Shown: positions 8,584 to 19,100, counted from the stretch's first letter. The stretch: 64,000 bases of DNA from Parahaliea maris (GCF_008064665.1 NZ_VRZA01000001.1:372001-436000); one strand, 5' to 3'. Numbers and translations are program-made. Notes: generated from the sequence alone by a model not told the origin.

Positions 8584-9888
8584 TCAGTCGTCCGCCAGGG
8601 CGGTCAGTTGCAGGCCCAGCCCTCGGGCCAGCGCGTCGAACCCCGGGAAGGAAGTGGCCACGTGGTCGCAGTCCATGACGCGAATTTCCTGCTCCGCCCG
8701 CAGCGCGGCGATAGAGAAGGCCATGGCGATCCGGTGATCGTGGTAGGTGTAAATCACACCGCCGCCCAGCGGACCACCGTCGATGATAATGCCGTCTTCC
8801 AGCACCTCGTTCTGTACGCCAAGGGTGGTGAGGCCCTCCGCCATGGCGGCGATACGATCACTTTCCTTGACCCGCAACTCCTCTGCCCCACGCAGCACAG
8901 TGCGCCCCTCGGCGCAGGCCGCAGCGATAAACAGGGCCGGGAACTCGTCGATGGCCAGGGGCACCTGGTCTTCCGGAATCTCGATACCCTTGAGGGGTGC
9001 GTAGCGTACCCGGATATCTGCGACCGGTTCACCGCCCACCTCGCGCTCGTTCTTGAGGGTGATATCGGCGCCCATCAGGGTCAGGATATTGATCACCCCG
9101 ATACGGGTGGGGTTGATGCCCACGTGGGTCAGCAACAGATCGGAACCGGGCGCAATACTGGCGGCCACCAGGAAAAAAGCCGCCGAGGAAATATCCGCTG
9201 GCACATCAATTTCACAACCCTGGAGGCTGCCACCACCGGCCAGGCTGATCACGCCGTTCTCGTTTTTCACTTCGTAACCGAAGCCCCGCAGCATACGCTC
9301 GGTATGGTCCCGGGTCGGCGCCGGCTCGGTGACGGAAGTCCGTCCATCGGCGTAGAGACCTGCCAGCAGCACGCAGGACTTCACCTGGGCGGAGGCCATC
9401 GGCAGATCGTAGTGGATACCCTGCAACGCCTGTCCCCCGGTGATTTTCAGGGGCGGCTTGCCGTCACTGCCGTCGATTTTTGCTCCCATCCGGGCCAGAG
9501 GCTCCATCACCCGCCCCATAGGCCGCTTCTGCAGCGACACGTCACCGGTGATCTCAACGTCAAAATCCTGCCCTGCCAGCAGACCGGAGAGCAGGCGGAT
9601 AGTGGTACCGGAATTGCCTACGTCCAGGGCGTGCGCCGGCGCCTTGAGCCCGTGCAAACCCACACCGCTGATCTCGACTTCGCCGTCTTCGGGGCCTTCG
9701 ATTCGCACGCCCATGGCGCGAAATGCCGCCACGGTTGCCAGGGCATCCTCACCCTCGAGGAAGCCACTGACCCGGGTGGTACCCTCGGCCAGGGCGCCGA
9801 GCATGATAGAACGGTGGGAGATGGATTTATCCCCCGGCACCCGGGCCTCGCCAGTCACGGTACCACCGGGCATCAACTTGAATTCCAT
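8584..9888 (-). CDS. aroA: 3-phosphoshikimate 1-carboxyvinyltransferase (EPSP synthase)
   Basis: EPSP synthase transfers enolpyruvate from PEP to shikimate-3-phosphate in the shikimate pathway. The 434-aa protein shows the PEP/S3P-binding PGDKSISHR motif near the N terminus and NSGTTIRL further in. The C-terminal block carries DHRIAMAFSIAAL. In Pseudomonas tyrA and aroA are fused in one polypeptide; here they are separate genes 44 bp apart. The second motif reads GNSGTTIRLLSG where enzymes of the classical glyphosate-sensitive class have NAGTAMR, so this is not the E. coli-type class I enzyme. Confidence 0.96.
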   Translation of the reverse strand: MEFKLMPGGTVTGEARVPGDKSISHRSIMLGALAEGTTRVSGFLEGEDALATVAAFRAMGVRIEGPEDGEVEISGVGLHGLKAPAHALDVGNSGTTIRLLSGLLAGQDFDVEITGDVSLQKRPMGRVMEPLARMGAKIDGSDGKPPLKITGGQALQGIHYDLPMASAQVKSCVLLAGLYADGRTSVTEPAPTRDHTERMLRGFGYEVKNENGVISLAGGGSLQGCEIDVPADISSAAFFLVAASIAPGSDLLLTHVGINPTRIGVINILTLMGADITLKNEREVGGEPVADIRVRYAPLKGIEIPEDQVPLAIDEFPALFIAAACAEGRTVLRGAEELRVKESDRIAAMAEGLTTLGVQNEVLEDGIIIDGGPLGGGVIYTYHDHRIAMAFSIAALRAEQEIRVMDCDHVATSFPGFDALARGLGLQLTALADD

Positions 9889-9932
9889 AGTTCCTACTTC
9901 TCCAGGCTCGTATAACCGGGGCCGGGCAACCG

Positions 9933-10835
9933 CTATGACTTGCGGCTGCGGGCTTCCAGCATCACGGCGAATTCATCCCGCGCGGCCTTGGCGCGGGTAA
10001 AGGTGTGCAGCATGCCATCGGCATCTTCTGTAGCGACAGCGGCACGCAGTTGCGCCAGGTGCTCGCTGAACAGGTCCATGGCCACCAGCACCGCGTCGCG
10101 GTTGGCAATGGCGATATCCCGCCACATCACCGGGTCCGAAGAGGCAATCCGGGTAAAGTCACGGAAGCCCCCCGCAGCAAAGCGGAAAATATCGGTACTC
10201 ATTGGGCTCTGGGCCAGCGCGTCCACCAGCGCATAGGCCAGCATATGCGGCAGGTGGCTGGTCGCCGCCAGTACCGCGTCGTGATCCGACACCGCCATGT
10301 CCACGACCTCAGCGCCGGTAAGCTCCCACATCTCCCGCACCAGCGCGATGGCGGCCGGGTCGTTTTCCGGCGCCGGGGTCAGGATCACCCGGTGGTTCAC
10401 GAACAGGTCTTCCCGGGAGGCTTCCACCCCGCTTCTCTCTGAGCCGGCAATGGGGTGTCCCAGCACGAGGTTGGGCGGCATGCCGCCGTGAGCCGCCACG
10501 GCGGCCTGCTGCAAATTGCCCTTCACACTGGCCACATCGGTGATCACCGGGGTCCGGCCCAACTCGGCGAGTCGCGGCAGGATCTGTTTCAGCATGTCCG
10601 CCGCCACCAGGGTCGGCGTCGCCACCACGATCAGGTCCGCCGCGGCCAGGGCCTCGTCCAGGTCGAGGTGATAACTGTCGATCACCCCGAGCTCCACCCC
10701 CCGCAAGAGGGAGGCTTCGCGGTGGCCGTAGCCAATCACCTGCCGGCTGAAACCCCGCGCCTTCAGTGAGCGGGCCAGGGAGCCGCCAATCAGGCCGAGG
10801 CCCAGGATGAGGGTAGTGTCGATACGCTCTGCCAT
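9933..10835 (-). CDS. tyrA: Prephenate/arogenate dehydrogenase
   Basis: This enzyme oxidatively decarboxylates prephenate (or arogenate) in tyrosine synthesis. The 300-aa single-domain protein has an N-terminal NAD-binding GLGLIGGSLA. Catalytic-site signatures GHPIAGSERSG and ATSHLPHM follow. It has no chorismate mutase domain and no C-terminal EPSP synthase fusion. It starts 18 bases after the pheA stop, so it belongs to the serC-pheA-tyrA-aroA-cmk operon. The aromatic aminotransferase gene hisC2 that often lies between pheA and tyrA is absent. Confidence 0.93.
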   Translation of the reverse strand: MAERIDTTLILGLGLIGGSLARSLKARGFSRQVIGYGHREASLLRGVELGVIDSYHLDLDEALAAADLIVVATPTLVAADMLKQILPRLAELGRTPVITDVASVKGNLQQAAVAAHGGMPPNLVLGHPIAGSERSGVEASREDLFVNHRVILTPAPENDPAAIALVREMWELTGAEVVDMAVSDHDAVLAATSHLPHMLAYALVDALAQSPMSTDIFRFAAGGFRDFTRIASSDPVMWRDIAIANRDAVLVAMDLFSEHLAQLRAAVATEDADGMLHTFTRAKAARDEFAVMLEARSRKS

Positions 10836-10853
10836 AACAATCTGTAGAGCGGA

Positions 10854-11975
10854 CTACAGGACCGCCCGGGGATAGGAACCAAGGGGTTTGAGCAGAATCG
10901 ACTGCTCTTCGAGTTCCCCGACAATGGCACGGATGTTGTCATCCTGCAAATGCCCCTCGAACTCGATGAAGAACACGTAGGCCCACTTTTCCGTGCGTGA
11001 GGGCCGGGTGTCGATGCGGGTCAGGCTGACACCGGCCTTGCGGAAGGGGTCCAGCAGGGCGTACAGGGCGCCCGGCTTGTTGCGGCTGGACACGATGATC
11101 GAGGTCTTGTCGCGCCCGCTGGGGGGCACCTCCTCCCGGCCGACCACCAGGAAGCGGGTGGTGTTGTCGGCGTAGTCTTCGATGTGCTCCGCGAGCTTCT
11201 CCAGCCCGTAGAGCTCCGCCGCCATATCCCCCGCCACGGCGGCAACACCCGCCGGGGTGCTGGCCGCCAGCCGCGCGGCCTCGCCGTTGCTGCTCACGGC
11301 CTCGCGTTCGGTATTGGGCCAGTGCAGGTCCAGCCAGTTGCGGCACTGGGCCAGGGCCTGCTGGTGGGCACAGATTTTGGTAATCGCGCCCTGCCCGGTG
11401 CCCGGCGCCACCAGCAGGTGGTGGACGATGGGCATCTCCACTTCGCCGGATATCTTCAGGCGCGAGTCCATGAAATTGTCGAGGGTGTGGTTGACCATGC
11501 CCTCGGTGGAGTTCTCCACCGGCACCACCCCGTAGTTACACTCCCCCGATTCCACCTGGGCGAACACGGCGTCGATGGTGCTCTGGGACTCGGGAATCGC
11601 GGCGTGGCCGAAATGCTTGATGGTGGCGGCGTGGGTAAACGTGCCCTCAGGGCCGAGATAGGCCACCTGCAGGGGCTTTTCCAGGGCCAGGCAGGCGGAC
11701 ATGATCTCGCGAAAAATGTGCGCGACGGTCTCGCCCTGCAGCGGACCGGCATTGCGATCCATGATGCGCTTGAGGACCTGGGCCTCCCGCTCGGGGCGGT
11801 AGTAGACGACTTCGCCCGGCTCCTGACCCGATTCGCGAGCAATCTGCATCTGCTCCAGCTTGATATCGGCCACACGCTGGGCGCATTGGGCCCGGCGACT
11901 GATCAGCGCCTGGATCTCCTGATCGATGGCGTCGATATCCTTGCGGACTTCCTCGAGGGTGCGTTTATCAGCCAT
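10854..11975 (-). CDS. pheA: Bifunctional chorismate mutase/prephenate dehydratase (P-protein)
   Basis: PheA converts chorismate to prephenate and then phenylpyruvate for phenylalanine synthesis. The order in the 373-aa protein is an AroQ-type helical chorismate mutase (about residues 1-90), a prephenate dehydratase domain (about 100-275, with NSTEGMVNHTLD), and a C-terminal ACT regulatory domain. The ACT domain carries the GALY motif and a DTRPSR version of the ESRP motif that binds Phe. Feedback inhibition by phenylalanine is therefore expected. The start overlaps the serC stop by 8 bases. Confidence 0.96.
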   Translation of the reverse strand: MADKRTLEEVRKDIDAIDQEIQALISRRAQCAQRVADIKLEQMQIARESGQEPGEVVYYRPEREAQVLKRIMDRNAGPLQGETVAHIFREIMSACLALEKPLQVAYLGPEGTFTHAATIKHFGHAAIPESQSTIDAVFAQVESGECNYGVVPVENSTEGMVNHTLDNFMDSRLKISGEVEMPIVHHLLVAPGTGQGAITKICAHQQALAQCRNWLDLHWPNTEREAVSSNGEAARLAASTPAGVAAVAGDMAAELYGLEKLAEHIEDYADNTTRFLVVGREEVPPSGRDKTSIIVSSRNKPGALYALLDPFRKAGVSLTRIDTRPSRTEKWAYVFFIEFEGHLQDDNIRAIVGELEEQSILLKPLGSYPRAVL

Positions 11976-13047
11976 GACGTTGTTCGAAGTCGTGCATGAA
12001 GGCGATCAGGGCATCGACCGCGTCTTCACCCACCGCATTGTAGATGCTGGCACGCATGCCGCCCACTGAGCGATGCCCCTTCAGGTTGAGCAGGCCGGCT
12101 TCGTCCGCCTCGGCCAGGAAGGCCTTGTCGAGGCTGTCGTCCGCCAGGGTGAAGGGTACGTTCATCAGGGAGCGACTGGCCAGCTCAACCGGGTTGGCGT
12201 AGAAGTCGCTGCCGTCGATGGCGGCGTAAAGCTTCCCGGCTTTACGGCGATTAATGGCTTCCATTGCCTCAAGTCCACCCTGGGCCTTGAGCCAGTCGAA
12301 CACCAGCCCGGCCAGGTACAGGGCGTAGGTGGGCGGCGTGTTGTACATGGAGTCGTTGTCGGCCGCCACCTGCCAGTTGAGCATGGCGGGGCAGATGTCG
12401 GCGGCGCGACCCAGCAGGTCCTTGCGCACGATGACCAAAGTCAGGCCGGCGGGCCCGATGTTTTTCTGGGCACCGGCGTAGATGACGCCAAATTCGGAGA
12501 CGTCGATCGGCCGGGACAGGATGGTGGAGGACATGTCTGCCACCAGCGGTACGTCCACTTTGGGCGTCCAGAAGTACTCCACGCCACCAATGGTTTCGTT
12601 GGGGGTGTAGTGGAGGTACGCGGCGTCCTTGTCCAGCTGCCAGGAATCGAAGGCAGGGATGGTGCTGAAGTTGGTATCTTCGGAGGACGCGACAACGTTG
12701 ACGCCGCCGTAGCGTTTGGCTTCGGCAATCGCCTTTTTGGACCACTGCCCGGTGTTGACGTAGTCGGCACTGGTCTTACCACCCAGCAGGTTGAGGGGCA
12801 CGGCGGAGAACTGGGTGCTGGCACCGCCCTGCAGGAACAGGACGGCGTAGTCGTCGGAGATACTGAGCAGTTGCCGCAGGTCGGCCTCGGCGCGTTCGGC
12901 GATGCCGACGATCTCGGGGCTGCGGTGGCTCATTTCCATGATGGACAGGCCGCTGCCGTGCCAGTCGAGCATTTCGTTGCGGGCGGTTTCCAGCACGGCT
13001 TCCGGTAGAGCGGCGGGGCCGGCGCAGAAGTTGTATTTGCGGGTCAT
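11968..13047 (-). CDS. serC: Phosphoserine aminotransferase
   Basis: This PLP enzyme makes phosphoserine from 3-phosphohydroxypyruvate and also acts in pyridoxal-phosphate synthesis. The 359-aa protein has the family's N-terminal NFCAGPAALP and the PLP-lysine region GVIYAGAQKNIGPAG. It heads the minus-strand aromatic operon and follows gyrA, as in Pseudomonas. The 269-bp gap upstream carries a dispersed inverted-repeat element. Confidence 0.97.
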   Translation of the reverse strand: MTRKYNFCAGPAALPEAVLETARNEMLDWHGSGLSIMEMSHRSPEIVGIAERAEADLRQLLSISDDYAVLFLQGGASTQFSAVPLNLLGGKTSADYVNTGQWSKKAIAEAKRYGGVNVVASSEDTNFSTIPAFDSWQLDKDAAYLHYTPNETIGGVEYFWTPKVDVPLVADMSSTILSRPIDVSEFGVIYAGAQKNIGPAGLTLVIVRKDLLGRAADICPAMLNWQVAADNDSMYNTPPTYALYLAGLVFDWLKAQGGLEAMEAINRRKAGKLYAAIDGSDFYANPVELASRSLMNVPFTLADDSLDKAFLAEADEAGLLNLKGHRSVGGMRASIYNAVGEDAVDALIAFMHDFEQRHG

Positions 13048-13172
13048 TGGTTTGGTTTCCCTAACGCATCACGACATGTGATGTACTGAAATACTTTTTG
13101 TCGACGCCTACTCATAACTTTCTGGAGCTTCGTAGGCCGGCGCGTTCCACGGCACCCCGTAGCCCGGCGCAC

Positions 13173-13272
13173 TCCGCGGGGGGAGGGTTCCGTGACACGC
13201 CGTGAACCCGTCCATGGGGGCTTGTGCTCGGCATCCATGCCTCACACAGTCACTACACCCTCCCCCCGCGGA
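13173..13272. repeat. Dispersed inverted-repeat element, copy A (gyrA-serC gap)
   Basis: Perfect 16-bp outer arms (13173-13188 and 13257-13272, TCCGCGGGGGGAGGGT and its complement) enclose GTGAC/GTCAC inner arms. A core with ACACGCCGTGAACC, TCCATGGGGGCT and a small GGCAT-CC-ATGCC hairpin lies inside. The core is shared almost exactly with the element at 46431-46520. It starts 44 bases after the gyrA stop and may act as an mRNA 3'-end structure. The rest of the 269-bp gap (13048-13316) should hold the serC promoter, which I could not pin down. Confidence 0.75.
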
Positions 13273-13316
13273 CTACGCCTCGCTCCCCGCCACCGACAGG
13301 GATGCGAGGCATATTT

Positions 13317-15959
13317 CTAGTCGTCGCTTGAATCTTCTTCCGGCGCTGCATCGCTGCTGGTGGAATCACCGTCAGCTTCGGGCGCAGCACTTTCCACCGC
13401 TTCGACCTCGCCGTCAAGCACCTCGTCTTCTTCCGGCTCCTCGATGCGTTCCACGCCCACCAGGAATTCGCCTTCCTTGGTGCGGATGATGCGCACGCCC
13501 TGGGTGTTACGGCCCAGTTCGGAGACTTCGTCGGCGCGGGTGCGTACGAGGGTACCCTGGTTGGAGATGAGCATAAGCTGGTCGCCCTCGAACACCTGCA
13601 CGGCGCCCACCAGGTTGCCGTTACGTTCGGTGGTGGCCATGGCGATCAGGCCCTTGGTGCCGCGACCCTTGGTCGGGTACTCGGTAACGGGGGTGCGCTT
13701 GCCGTAGCCATTCTCGGAGGCGGTCAGTACGCGGCCGCCTTCCTGGGGAATGATCAGCGACAGCATGCGGTGGCCTTCGCCGAGGGCGATGCCGCGCACG
13801 CCCTTGGCGGTACGACCCATGGCGCGGACGTTTTCCTCGCTGAAGCGCACGGCTTTACCTTCGGAGGAGAACAGCATGACGTCGTTCTTCCCGTTGGTGA
13901 TGGCGGTGCCCACCAGTACGTCGCCCTCTTCCAGTTCGAGGGCGCGCAGGCCCACGCTGCGGGGGCGGGAGAAGTCCGGCAGGGCGGTTTTCTTCACGGT
14001 GCCGTTGGCGGTGGCCATGAAGATGTAATAGCCCTCGGTGTACTCGTTCACCGGCAGGATGGAGGTCACGCGCTCGCCGTCTTCCAGCGGCAACAGGTTG
14101 ACCATGGGCCGGCCGCGGGAGTTACGCCCGGCCAGCGGGATCTGGAAGACCTTGAGCCAGTACACCTTGCCCATGTTGGTGAAGCAGAGGATGTTGGCGT
14201 GGGTGCTGGCGATCAGCAGGTGTTCGACGAAGTCCTCGTCTTTGACCGCCAGGGCCGACTTGCCCATGCCGCCGCGGCGCTGGGCCTGGTAGTCGGACAG
14301 GGGCTGGGTCTTGGCGTAGCCGCCGTGGGAGATGGTGACCACCCGGTCTTCCTCGGTGATGAGGTCTTCCACGGTGAGGTCGTGCTGGGACGCGGTGATC
14401 TCGGTGAGGCGGTCGTCGCCGAACTCGGTGACGATCTCTTCCAGCTCTTCGCGGATCACCAGTTTCAGGCGGTCCGGGTCGGCCAGAATTTCCAGGTAGT
14501 CGGCAATTTCCGCCAGTTTCTCCCCGTACTCGTTGAGCAGCTTTTCGTGCTCGAGGCCGGTCAGGCGGTGCAGGCGCAGGTCGAGGATGGCCTGGGCCTG
14601 GGCCGGTGACAGGTGGTACCGGCCATCGTGAAGGCCGAACTGGGGCTCCAGGTCTTCGGGGCGGCAGGCGTCGTCGCCGGCACGCTCGAGCATGGCAATG
14701 ACGTCACCGGGTTCCCAGGACTGGGCGATCAGCTTTTCCCTGGCCTCGGCGGAGCTCGGGCTGGCCTTGATCAGCTCGATGACCGGGTCGATGTTGGCCA
14801 GGGCAATCGCGAGGCCTTCAAGGATGTGGCCGCGTTCCCGGGCCTTGCGCAGCAAGTAGACGGTACGCCGGGTCACCACCTCGCGACGGTGGCGTATAAA
14901 GGCCTCGATCACCTCCTTGAGATTGAGGATCTTGGGCTGGCCGTCTACCAGCGCCACCATGTTGATGCCGAACACGGACTGCAGCTGGGTCTGGGAGTAG
15001 AGGTTGTTGAGAACCACGTCGCCCATTTCGCCGCGACGCAGCTCGATTACGACCCGCAGACCGTCCTTGTCGGACTCGTCCCGCAGTTCGGTAATGCCCT
15101 CGATCTTCTTCTCTTTAACCAGCTCGGCGATGCGCTCGATAAGGCGCGCCTTGTTCAGCTGGTAGGGAATCTCGTGGACGATAATGGTGTCCTTGCCCCG
15201 TTTCTCGTCGGTGATCACCTCGGCCTTGGCGCGCACGTAGATCCGCCCGCGTCCGGTGCGATAGGCCTGGATGATGCCGGCGCGGCCATTGATGATGGCA
15301 CCGGTGGGGAAATCGGGACCGGGGATGTGCTCCATCAGCTCATCCACGGTGATGTCCGGGTTGTTCATCAGCGCCAGACAGCCGCTGACCACTTCCCGCA
15401 GGTTGTGGGGCGGGATGTTGGTGGCCATACCCACCGCGATGCCGGAAGAACCATTGATCAGCAGGCTCGGCACCCGGGTGGGCAACACGGCGGGGATGCG
15501 CTCGGTGCCGTCGTAGTTGTCGACGAAGTCCACCGTCTCTTTGTCGAGATCGGCCAGCATGGCGTGGGAGATCTTGCGCATGCGGATTTCGGTGTAGCGC
15601 ATGGCCGCAGCGTTATCACCGTCGATGGACCCGAAGTTGCCCTGGCCATCCACCAGCATGTAGCGCATGGAGAAGGGCTGGGCCATCCGCACGATGGTGT
15701 CGTACACCGCGGAATCTCCGTGAGGGTGGTACTTACCGATCACGTCACCGACCACACGGGCCGACTTTTTATAGGCCTTGTTCCAGTCGTTGCTCAGCTC
15801 GTTCATGGCAAACAACACGCGGCGGTGCACCGGCTTGAGGCCGTCCCTGACATCTGGCAGGGCGCGCCCGACAATCACGCTCATGGCGTAATCGAGGTAC
15901 GACTGTTTCAGCTCGTCCTCGATATTGACGGGCAGTATCTCTTTGGCTAATTCACCCAT
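13317..15959 (-). CDS. gyrA: DNA gyrase subunit A
   Basis: GyrA is the DNA-cleaving subunit of gyrase, which introduces negative supercoils. The 880-aa protein has the usual length, with the catalytic tyrosine in [10 protein letters not shown]. The quinolone-resistance region shows unmutated Ser83 and Asp87 ([10 protein letters not shown]), so no classical target resistance is present. The C-terminal beta-pinwheel has the GyrA-box-type sequence QRRGGMGK. The protein ends in a long acidic tail rich in Glu, Asp and Ser. A 316-bp divergent gap separates it from the MTA deaminase operon. Confidence 0.98.
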   Translation of the reverse strand: MGELAKEILPVNIEDELKQSYLDYAMSVIVGRALPDVRDGLKPVHRRVLFAMNELSNDWNKAYKKSARVVGDVIGKYHPHGDSAVYDTIVRMAQPFSMRYMLVDGQGNFGSIDGDNAAAMRYTEIRMRKISHAMLADLDKETVDFVDNYDGTERIPAVLPTRVPSLLINGSSGIAVGMATNIPPHNLREVVSGCLALMNNPDITVDELMEHIPGPDFPTGAIINGRAGIIQAYRTGRGRIYVRAKAEVITDEKRGKDTIIVHEIPYQLNKARLIERIAELVKEKKIEGITELRDESDKDGLRVVIELRRGEMGDVVLNNLYSQTQLQSVFGINMVALVDGQPKILNLKEVIEAFIRHRREVVTRRTVYLLRKARERGHILEGLAIALANIDPVIELIKASPSSAEAREKLIAQSWEPGDVIAMLERAGDDACRPEDLEPQFGLHDGRYHLSPAQAQAILDLRLHRLTGLEHEKLLNEYGEKLAEIADYLEILADPDRLKLVIREELEEIVTEFGDDRLTEITASQHDLTVEDLITEEDRVVTISHGGYAKTQPLSDYQAQRRGGMGKSALAVKDEDFVEHLLIASTHANILCFTNMGKVYWLKVFQIPLAGRNSRGRPMVNLLPLEDGERVTSILPVNEYTEGYYIFMATANGTVKKTALPDFSRPRSVGLRALELEEGDVLVGTAITNGKNDVMLFSSEGKAVRFSEENVRAMGRTAKGVRGIALGEGHRMLSLIIPQEGGRVLTASENGYGKRTPVTEYPTKGRGTKGLIAMATTERNGNLVGAVQVFEGDQLMLISNQGTLVRTRADEVSELGRNTQGVRIIRTKEGEFLVGVERIEEPEEDEVLDGEVEAVESAAPEADGDSTSSDAAPEEDSSDD

Positions 15960-16275
15960 TTACAGCGAATTCCTTCAGCGAAAAGCGAGGGGTATTATTC
16001 TCGATGCGGGACACAGTGGCAGCGCGGTGGCAGTGGGCTTCAATAGCCCCTTTGCGGCACTGCACAGACCCCGACACAAACCGCCGATTATACGGAAGAT
16101 GCCCGCCAGTCGCCACGTTTTTACCGTTTTCGGCCCCTGCCGGGGCGGCGGCGCACCATTTGCGGTTATACTGGCGCGCGCGGGCCGGCAGCCCCTCCGC
16201 GGGCCCGGCCCGCTGGTTATTTTTTCGGCAAATTCCGGTCGGGCTCGAAAGCCCTGCCCCCATGGTAAGGCGTGC
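15960..16275. other. Divergent intergenic region between gyrA and the MTA deaminase operon
   Basis: No gene was found in these 316 bases. They must hold the promoters for both directions. A GC-rich imperfect hairpin (GCGGGCC near 16186 with GGCCCGC near 16205) followed by a T-run at 16216-16221 lies on the plus strand, and a TATACT hexamer lies at 16167 without a matching -35. The gyrA start has AAGGAA about ten bases upstream. Confidence 0.5.
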
Positions 16276-17628
16276 ATGAGTACCCCCCCCATCGCTACGG
16301 ACAAACAGGCAGACACCCTGATCCATCCCGGCTGGATCATTCCCGTAACGCCGACCGGCCAGGTCATGACGGGTTACAGCCTCGCTATCCGCGGCGGCCG
16401 CATCGCCGCCCTGATGCCGCGCGCCGACTTCGCCGGCTGGCAGGCCGACGAGACACTGGAACTGCCCAGCCACGTACTGCTGCCCGGCCTGGTCAATGCC
16501 CACGGCCACGCCGCCATGAGCCTGCTGCGCGGTTATGCCGACGACTATGCGCTGATGCCCTGGCTGGAAGACCACATGTGGCCTGCCGAGGCCGCCCACG
16601 TCTCGGACGAGTTCGTGGCCGACGGCACGGAACTGGCCATGGCGGAAATGATTCGCTCGGGCACCACCACTTTCAGTGACATGTACTTCTTTCCCGAAGC
16701 CACTGCCCGCGCAGTGCAGGCCGCCGGGATGCGCTGCCAGCTGTCCATTCCGATCATCGGCTTCCAGACTGCCTGGGCCAGGGACGCCGGCGAGTGCATC
16801 AGCAAGGGCCTCGCCCTGCGCGACACCCTGAAGCACGACGAACTGATTACCGCCGTGTTCGGGCCCCACGCCACCTACACCGTACCCGAGGCCGACCTGG
16901 CCCGGGTCGCCACCCTGGCCGCGGAGCTCGACCTCCCGGTCCAGATACACCTGCACGAAACCGCCGCAGAGGTGCTGCAGGCTGTGGAAACGACGGGTGA
17001 GCGCCCGATCGACAGCCTCGACCGCCTGGGGCTGCTGGGCCCGCGCACCCAGTGCGTGCACATGACCGACCTCGGCAAGCAGGATATCGCCCTGCTGGCC
17101 GCCAGCGGCGCCCACGTGGTGCACTGCCCCCGCTCCAACATGAAACTGGGCTCCGGCATCTGCCCGGTCACCGCTCTGCAGGAGGCCGGGGTCAATCTCG
17201 CCCTGGGCACCGACGGTGCCGCCAGCAACAACACGCTTAACCTCTTCGCCGAACTGCAGGCCGCCGCTCTGCTGGCCAAGGTCAGCCGACTGGACGCCAG
17301 TGCCCTGCCCGCGGCCGCCGCGCTGGAGATGGCCACCCTGGGGGGCGCCCGCGCCCTGGGTATCGACGACCAGGTGGGCAGCCTGGAGGTGGGCAAGCAG
17401 GCCGATCTCATCGCCGTGGACCTCTCGGGCCCGGCGACCCAACCCGTCCACAATGCCCTGTCCCAGCTGGTATACGCCTGTAACGGCAGTGAAGTCACCC
17501 ACAACTGGGTGGCTGGCCAGCCGCTGCTCAGGGACGGACGCCTTACCACTATCGACACCACTGCACTGGCGGCGCGGGTTGCCAACTGGCAGCAGCGCAT
17601 CGCGACCAAGAGGACAACCAAGGCATGA
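16276..17628 (+). CDS. mtaD: 5-methylthioadenosine/S-adenosylhomocysteine deaminase (TRZ/ATZ-family amidohydrolase)
   Basis: This is a metal-dependent deaminase that converts methylthioadenosine (and related adenosine thioethers) to the inosine form in the MTA salvage route. The 450-aa protein shows the metal-binding [17 protein letters not shown], a further His in CVHMTDL, and the [10 protein letters not shown] aspartate. The frame is open upstream to 15925, but the ATG at 16276 gives the normal length and has GTAAGG upstream. It heads a plus-strand operon with ubiG. In Pseudomonas the equivalent gene is preceded by mtnA, which is missing here. Confidence 0.9.
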   Translation: MSTPPIATDKQADTLIHPGWIIPVTPTGQVMTGYSLAIRGGRIAALMPRADFAGWQADETLELPSHVLLPGLVNAHGHAAMSLLRGYADDYALMPWLEDHMWPAEAAHVSDEFVADGTELAMAEMIRSGTTTFSDMYFFPEATARAVQAAGMRCQLSIPIIGFQTAWARDAGECISKGLALRDTLKHDELITAVFGPHATYTVPEADLARVATLAAELDLPVQIHLHETAAEVLQAVETTGERPIDSLDRLGLLGPRTQCVHMTDLGKQDIALLAASGAHVVHCPRSNMKLGSGICPVTALQEAGVNLALGTDGAASNNTLNLFAELQAAALLAKVSRLDASALPAAAALEMATLGGARALGIDDQVGSLEVGKQADLIAVDLSGPATQPVHNALSQLVYACNGSEVTHNWVAGQPLLRDGRLTTIDTTALAARVANWQQRIATKRTTKA

Positions 17629-18371
17629 GTCAACAGCAAGCCACCGACAACCCGACCGGGAACCCCGGGCACAGCAATGTCGACCCCGAGGAAATCGCCA
17701 AGTTCGAGGCCCTGGCCTCACGCTGGTGGGACCGCAACAGCGAGTTCCGCCCCCTGCACGAAATCAACCCGCTGCGGGCCAACTTCATCGATGAGCACTC
17801 ACCCGTAGCCGGCAAGCGGCTGGTGGACGTGGGCTGCGGTGGTGGCATCCTGGCCGAGGCCATGGCCCAGCGCGGCGCCGAGGTTACCGGCATCGACATG
17901 GGCGAGGCCCCCCTCTCGGTGGCTCGCATCCATCAACTGGAGTCTGGCGTGGAGGTGGACTATCGGCAAAGCACGGCCGAAGGCCTGGCAGCCGAAGCGC
18001 CAGAGACTTTCGACGTGGTGTGCTGCCTGGAAATGCTCGAGCACGTTCCGGATCCGGCCTCGGTGGTGGCGGCCTGTGCCGAGCTGGCACGGCCCGGTGG
18101 CAACCTGTATTTCTCCACCATCAACCGCAATCCGAAAGCCTTCGCCTTTGCCATTGTCGGCGCCGAGTACCTGCTGGAACTGCTGCCCGCCGGCACCCAT
18201 GAATACAGCAAGTTCATCAAGCCCTCGGAGCTGGCCGGCTGGATTCGCGATGCCGGCCTGCTGCTGCGGGAAAGCACCGGTCTCACTTACAACCCCCTCA
18301 CCAAACACTACCGCCTGCACCCCACCGATGTCTCGGTGAACTACATGGTGAGAGCCCAGAAACCCGCATGA
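17625..18371 (+). CDS. ubiG: Ubiquinone biosynthesis O-methyltransferase
   Basis: UbiG is an SAM-dependent methyltransferase that performs both O-methylations of ubiquinone synthesis. The 248-aa protein has the SAM-binding motif [12 protein letters not shown], the acidic GIDMGEAPL and the family signature SKFIKPSEL. Its ATG overlaps the preceding stop (ATGA) and its own stop overlaps the next ATG, indicating tight translational coupling across three genes. Confidence 0.96.
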   Translation: MSQQQATDNPTGNPGHSNVDPEEIAKFEALASRWWDRNSEFRPLHEINPLRANFIDEHSPVAGKRLVDVGCGGGILAEAMAQRGAEVTGIDMGEAPLSVARIHQLESGVEVDYRQSTAEGLAAEAPETFDVVCCLEMLEHVPDPASVVAACAELARPGGNLYFSTINRNPKAFAFAIVGAEYLLELLPAGTHEYSKFIKPSELAGWIRDAGLLLRESTGLTYNPLTKHYRLHPTDVSVNYMVRAQKPA

Positions 18372-19066
18372 GTACCGGCATGAATAACCGCAAGCAGCCA
18401 CTCAAGCAGCCATTACAGGCCGTACTGTTCGACCTGGACGGCACCCTGGTCGATACCGCCAGCGAATTTGTCGTGGTGGTACAGGCCCTGCGCGCCGAGC
18501 ACGACCTGCCGCCGATGGACGAACAGCGTATCCGCGCCTCGGTCTCCAACGGCGCCCGGGCCCTGACCCAGCTGGCCCTGGACATCGAGGAGACGGCGCC
18601 GGAGTTCGAATCCAAACGCCTGCGCTTGCTCGATCTCTACAGCGAAGTACTGGGCACGAGTGCCGCGCCCTACCCGGGAATTCCGGAACTCATACTCGCC
18701 CTGGCCGAGCGCGATGTGCCCTGGGGTATTTCCACCAACAAGCCGCGGGCTTACACTATGCCCTTGCTGGAGGCGCTGGCCATGGAACCCGCCGCCGGCA
18801 GCGTCGTCTGTCCGGACGACGTCCGTGAGCGCAAGCCACACCCGGAGTCCCTCTACCTGGCCTGCCGCCAACTCGGCCGCAGCCCCGCAGGGACCATTTA
18901 CGTCGGCGACCACCGGCGGGATATCGAGGCAGGACGCCGGGCAGGGATGCACACCATAGCCGCGCTGTATGGCTATATCGAGGCCGACGACGACCCCGAC
19001 TGCTGGGGCGCCGACGCCGCTGTTAGTTGCAGCACCGAGCTGCACAACCTGATTATCCAGTTTTGA
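18368..19066 (+). CDS. mupP: HAD-family phosphatase, MupP-type (N-acetylmuramic acid 6-phosphate phosphatase)
   Basis: This HAD hydrolase (232 aa) has DLDGTLVDT as motif I, STNK as motif II, a lysine in RKPHP and [11 protein letters not shown] as motif IV. Phosphoglycolate phosphatase (Gph) is the generic annotation. Its position between ubiG and yciK matches Pseudomonas MupP, which dephosphorylates MurNAc-6P in cell-wall recycling and so bypasses fosfomycin-sensitive synthesis. Function is inferred from context; Gph activity is the alternative. Confidence 0.82.
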   Translation: MSTGMNNRKQPLKQPLQAVLFDLDGTLVDTASEFVVVVQALRAEHDLPPMDEQRIRASVSNGARALTQLALDIEETAPEFESKRLRLLDLYSEVLGTSAAPYPGIPELILALAERDVPWGISTNKPRAYTMPLLEALAMEPAAGSVVCPDDVRERKPHPESLYLACRQLGRSPAGTIYVGDHRRDIEAGRRAGMHTIAALYGYIEADDDPDCWGADAAVSCSTELHNLIIQF

Positions 19067-19100
19067 TTGGTCGGCCTCTTGCCGGCCAGAGAGGGACACT

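Noticed and set aside
13044-13238. 64-aa minus-strand open frame in the gyrA-serC gap
   Set aside because: It runs through the inverted-repeat element. Its Pro/Trp/Gly/Ser/Arg-rich peptide recurs in frames over the other copies, so it is translated repeat, not a gene.
13317-15959. Quinolone-resistance mutation in gyrA
   Set aside because: Ser83 and Asp87 are the susceptible residues.
16216-16221. T-run after a GC-rich hairpin as a terminator in front of the MTA deaminase gene
   Set aside because: The T-run is more than ten bases from the stem and no gene ends upstream on that strand.
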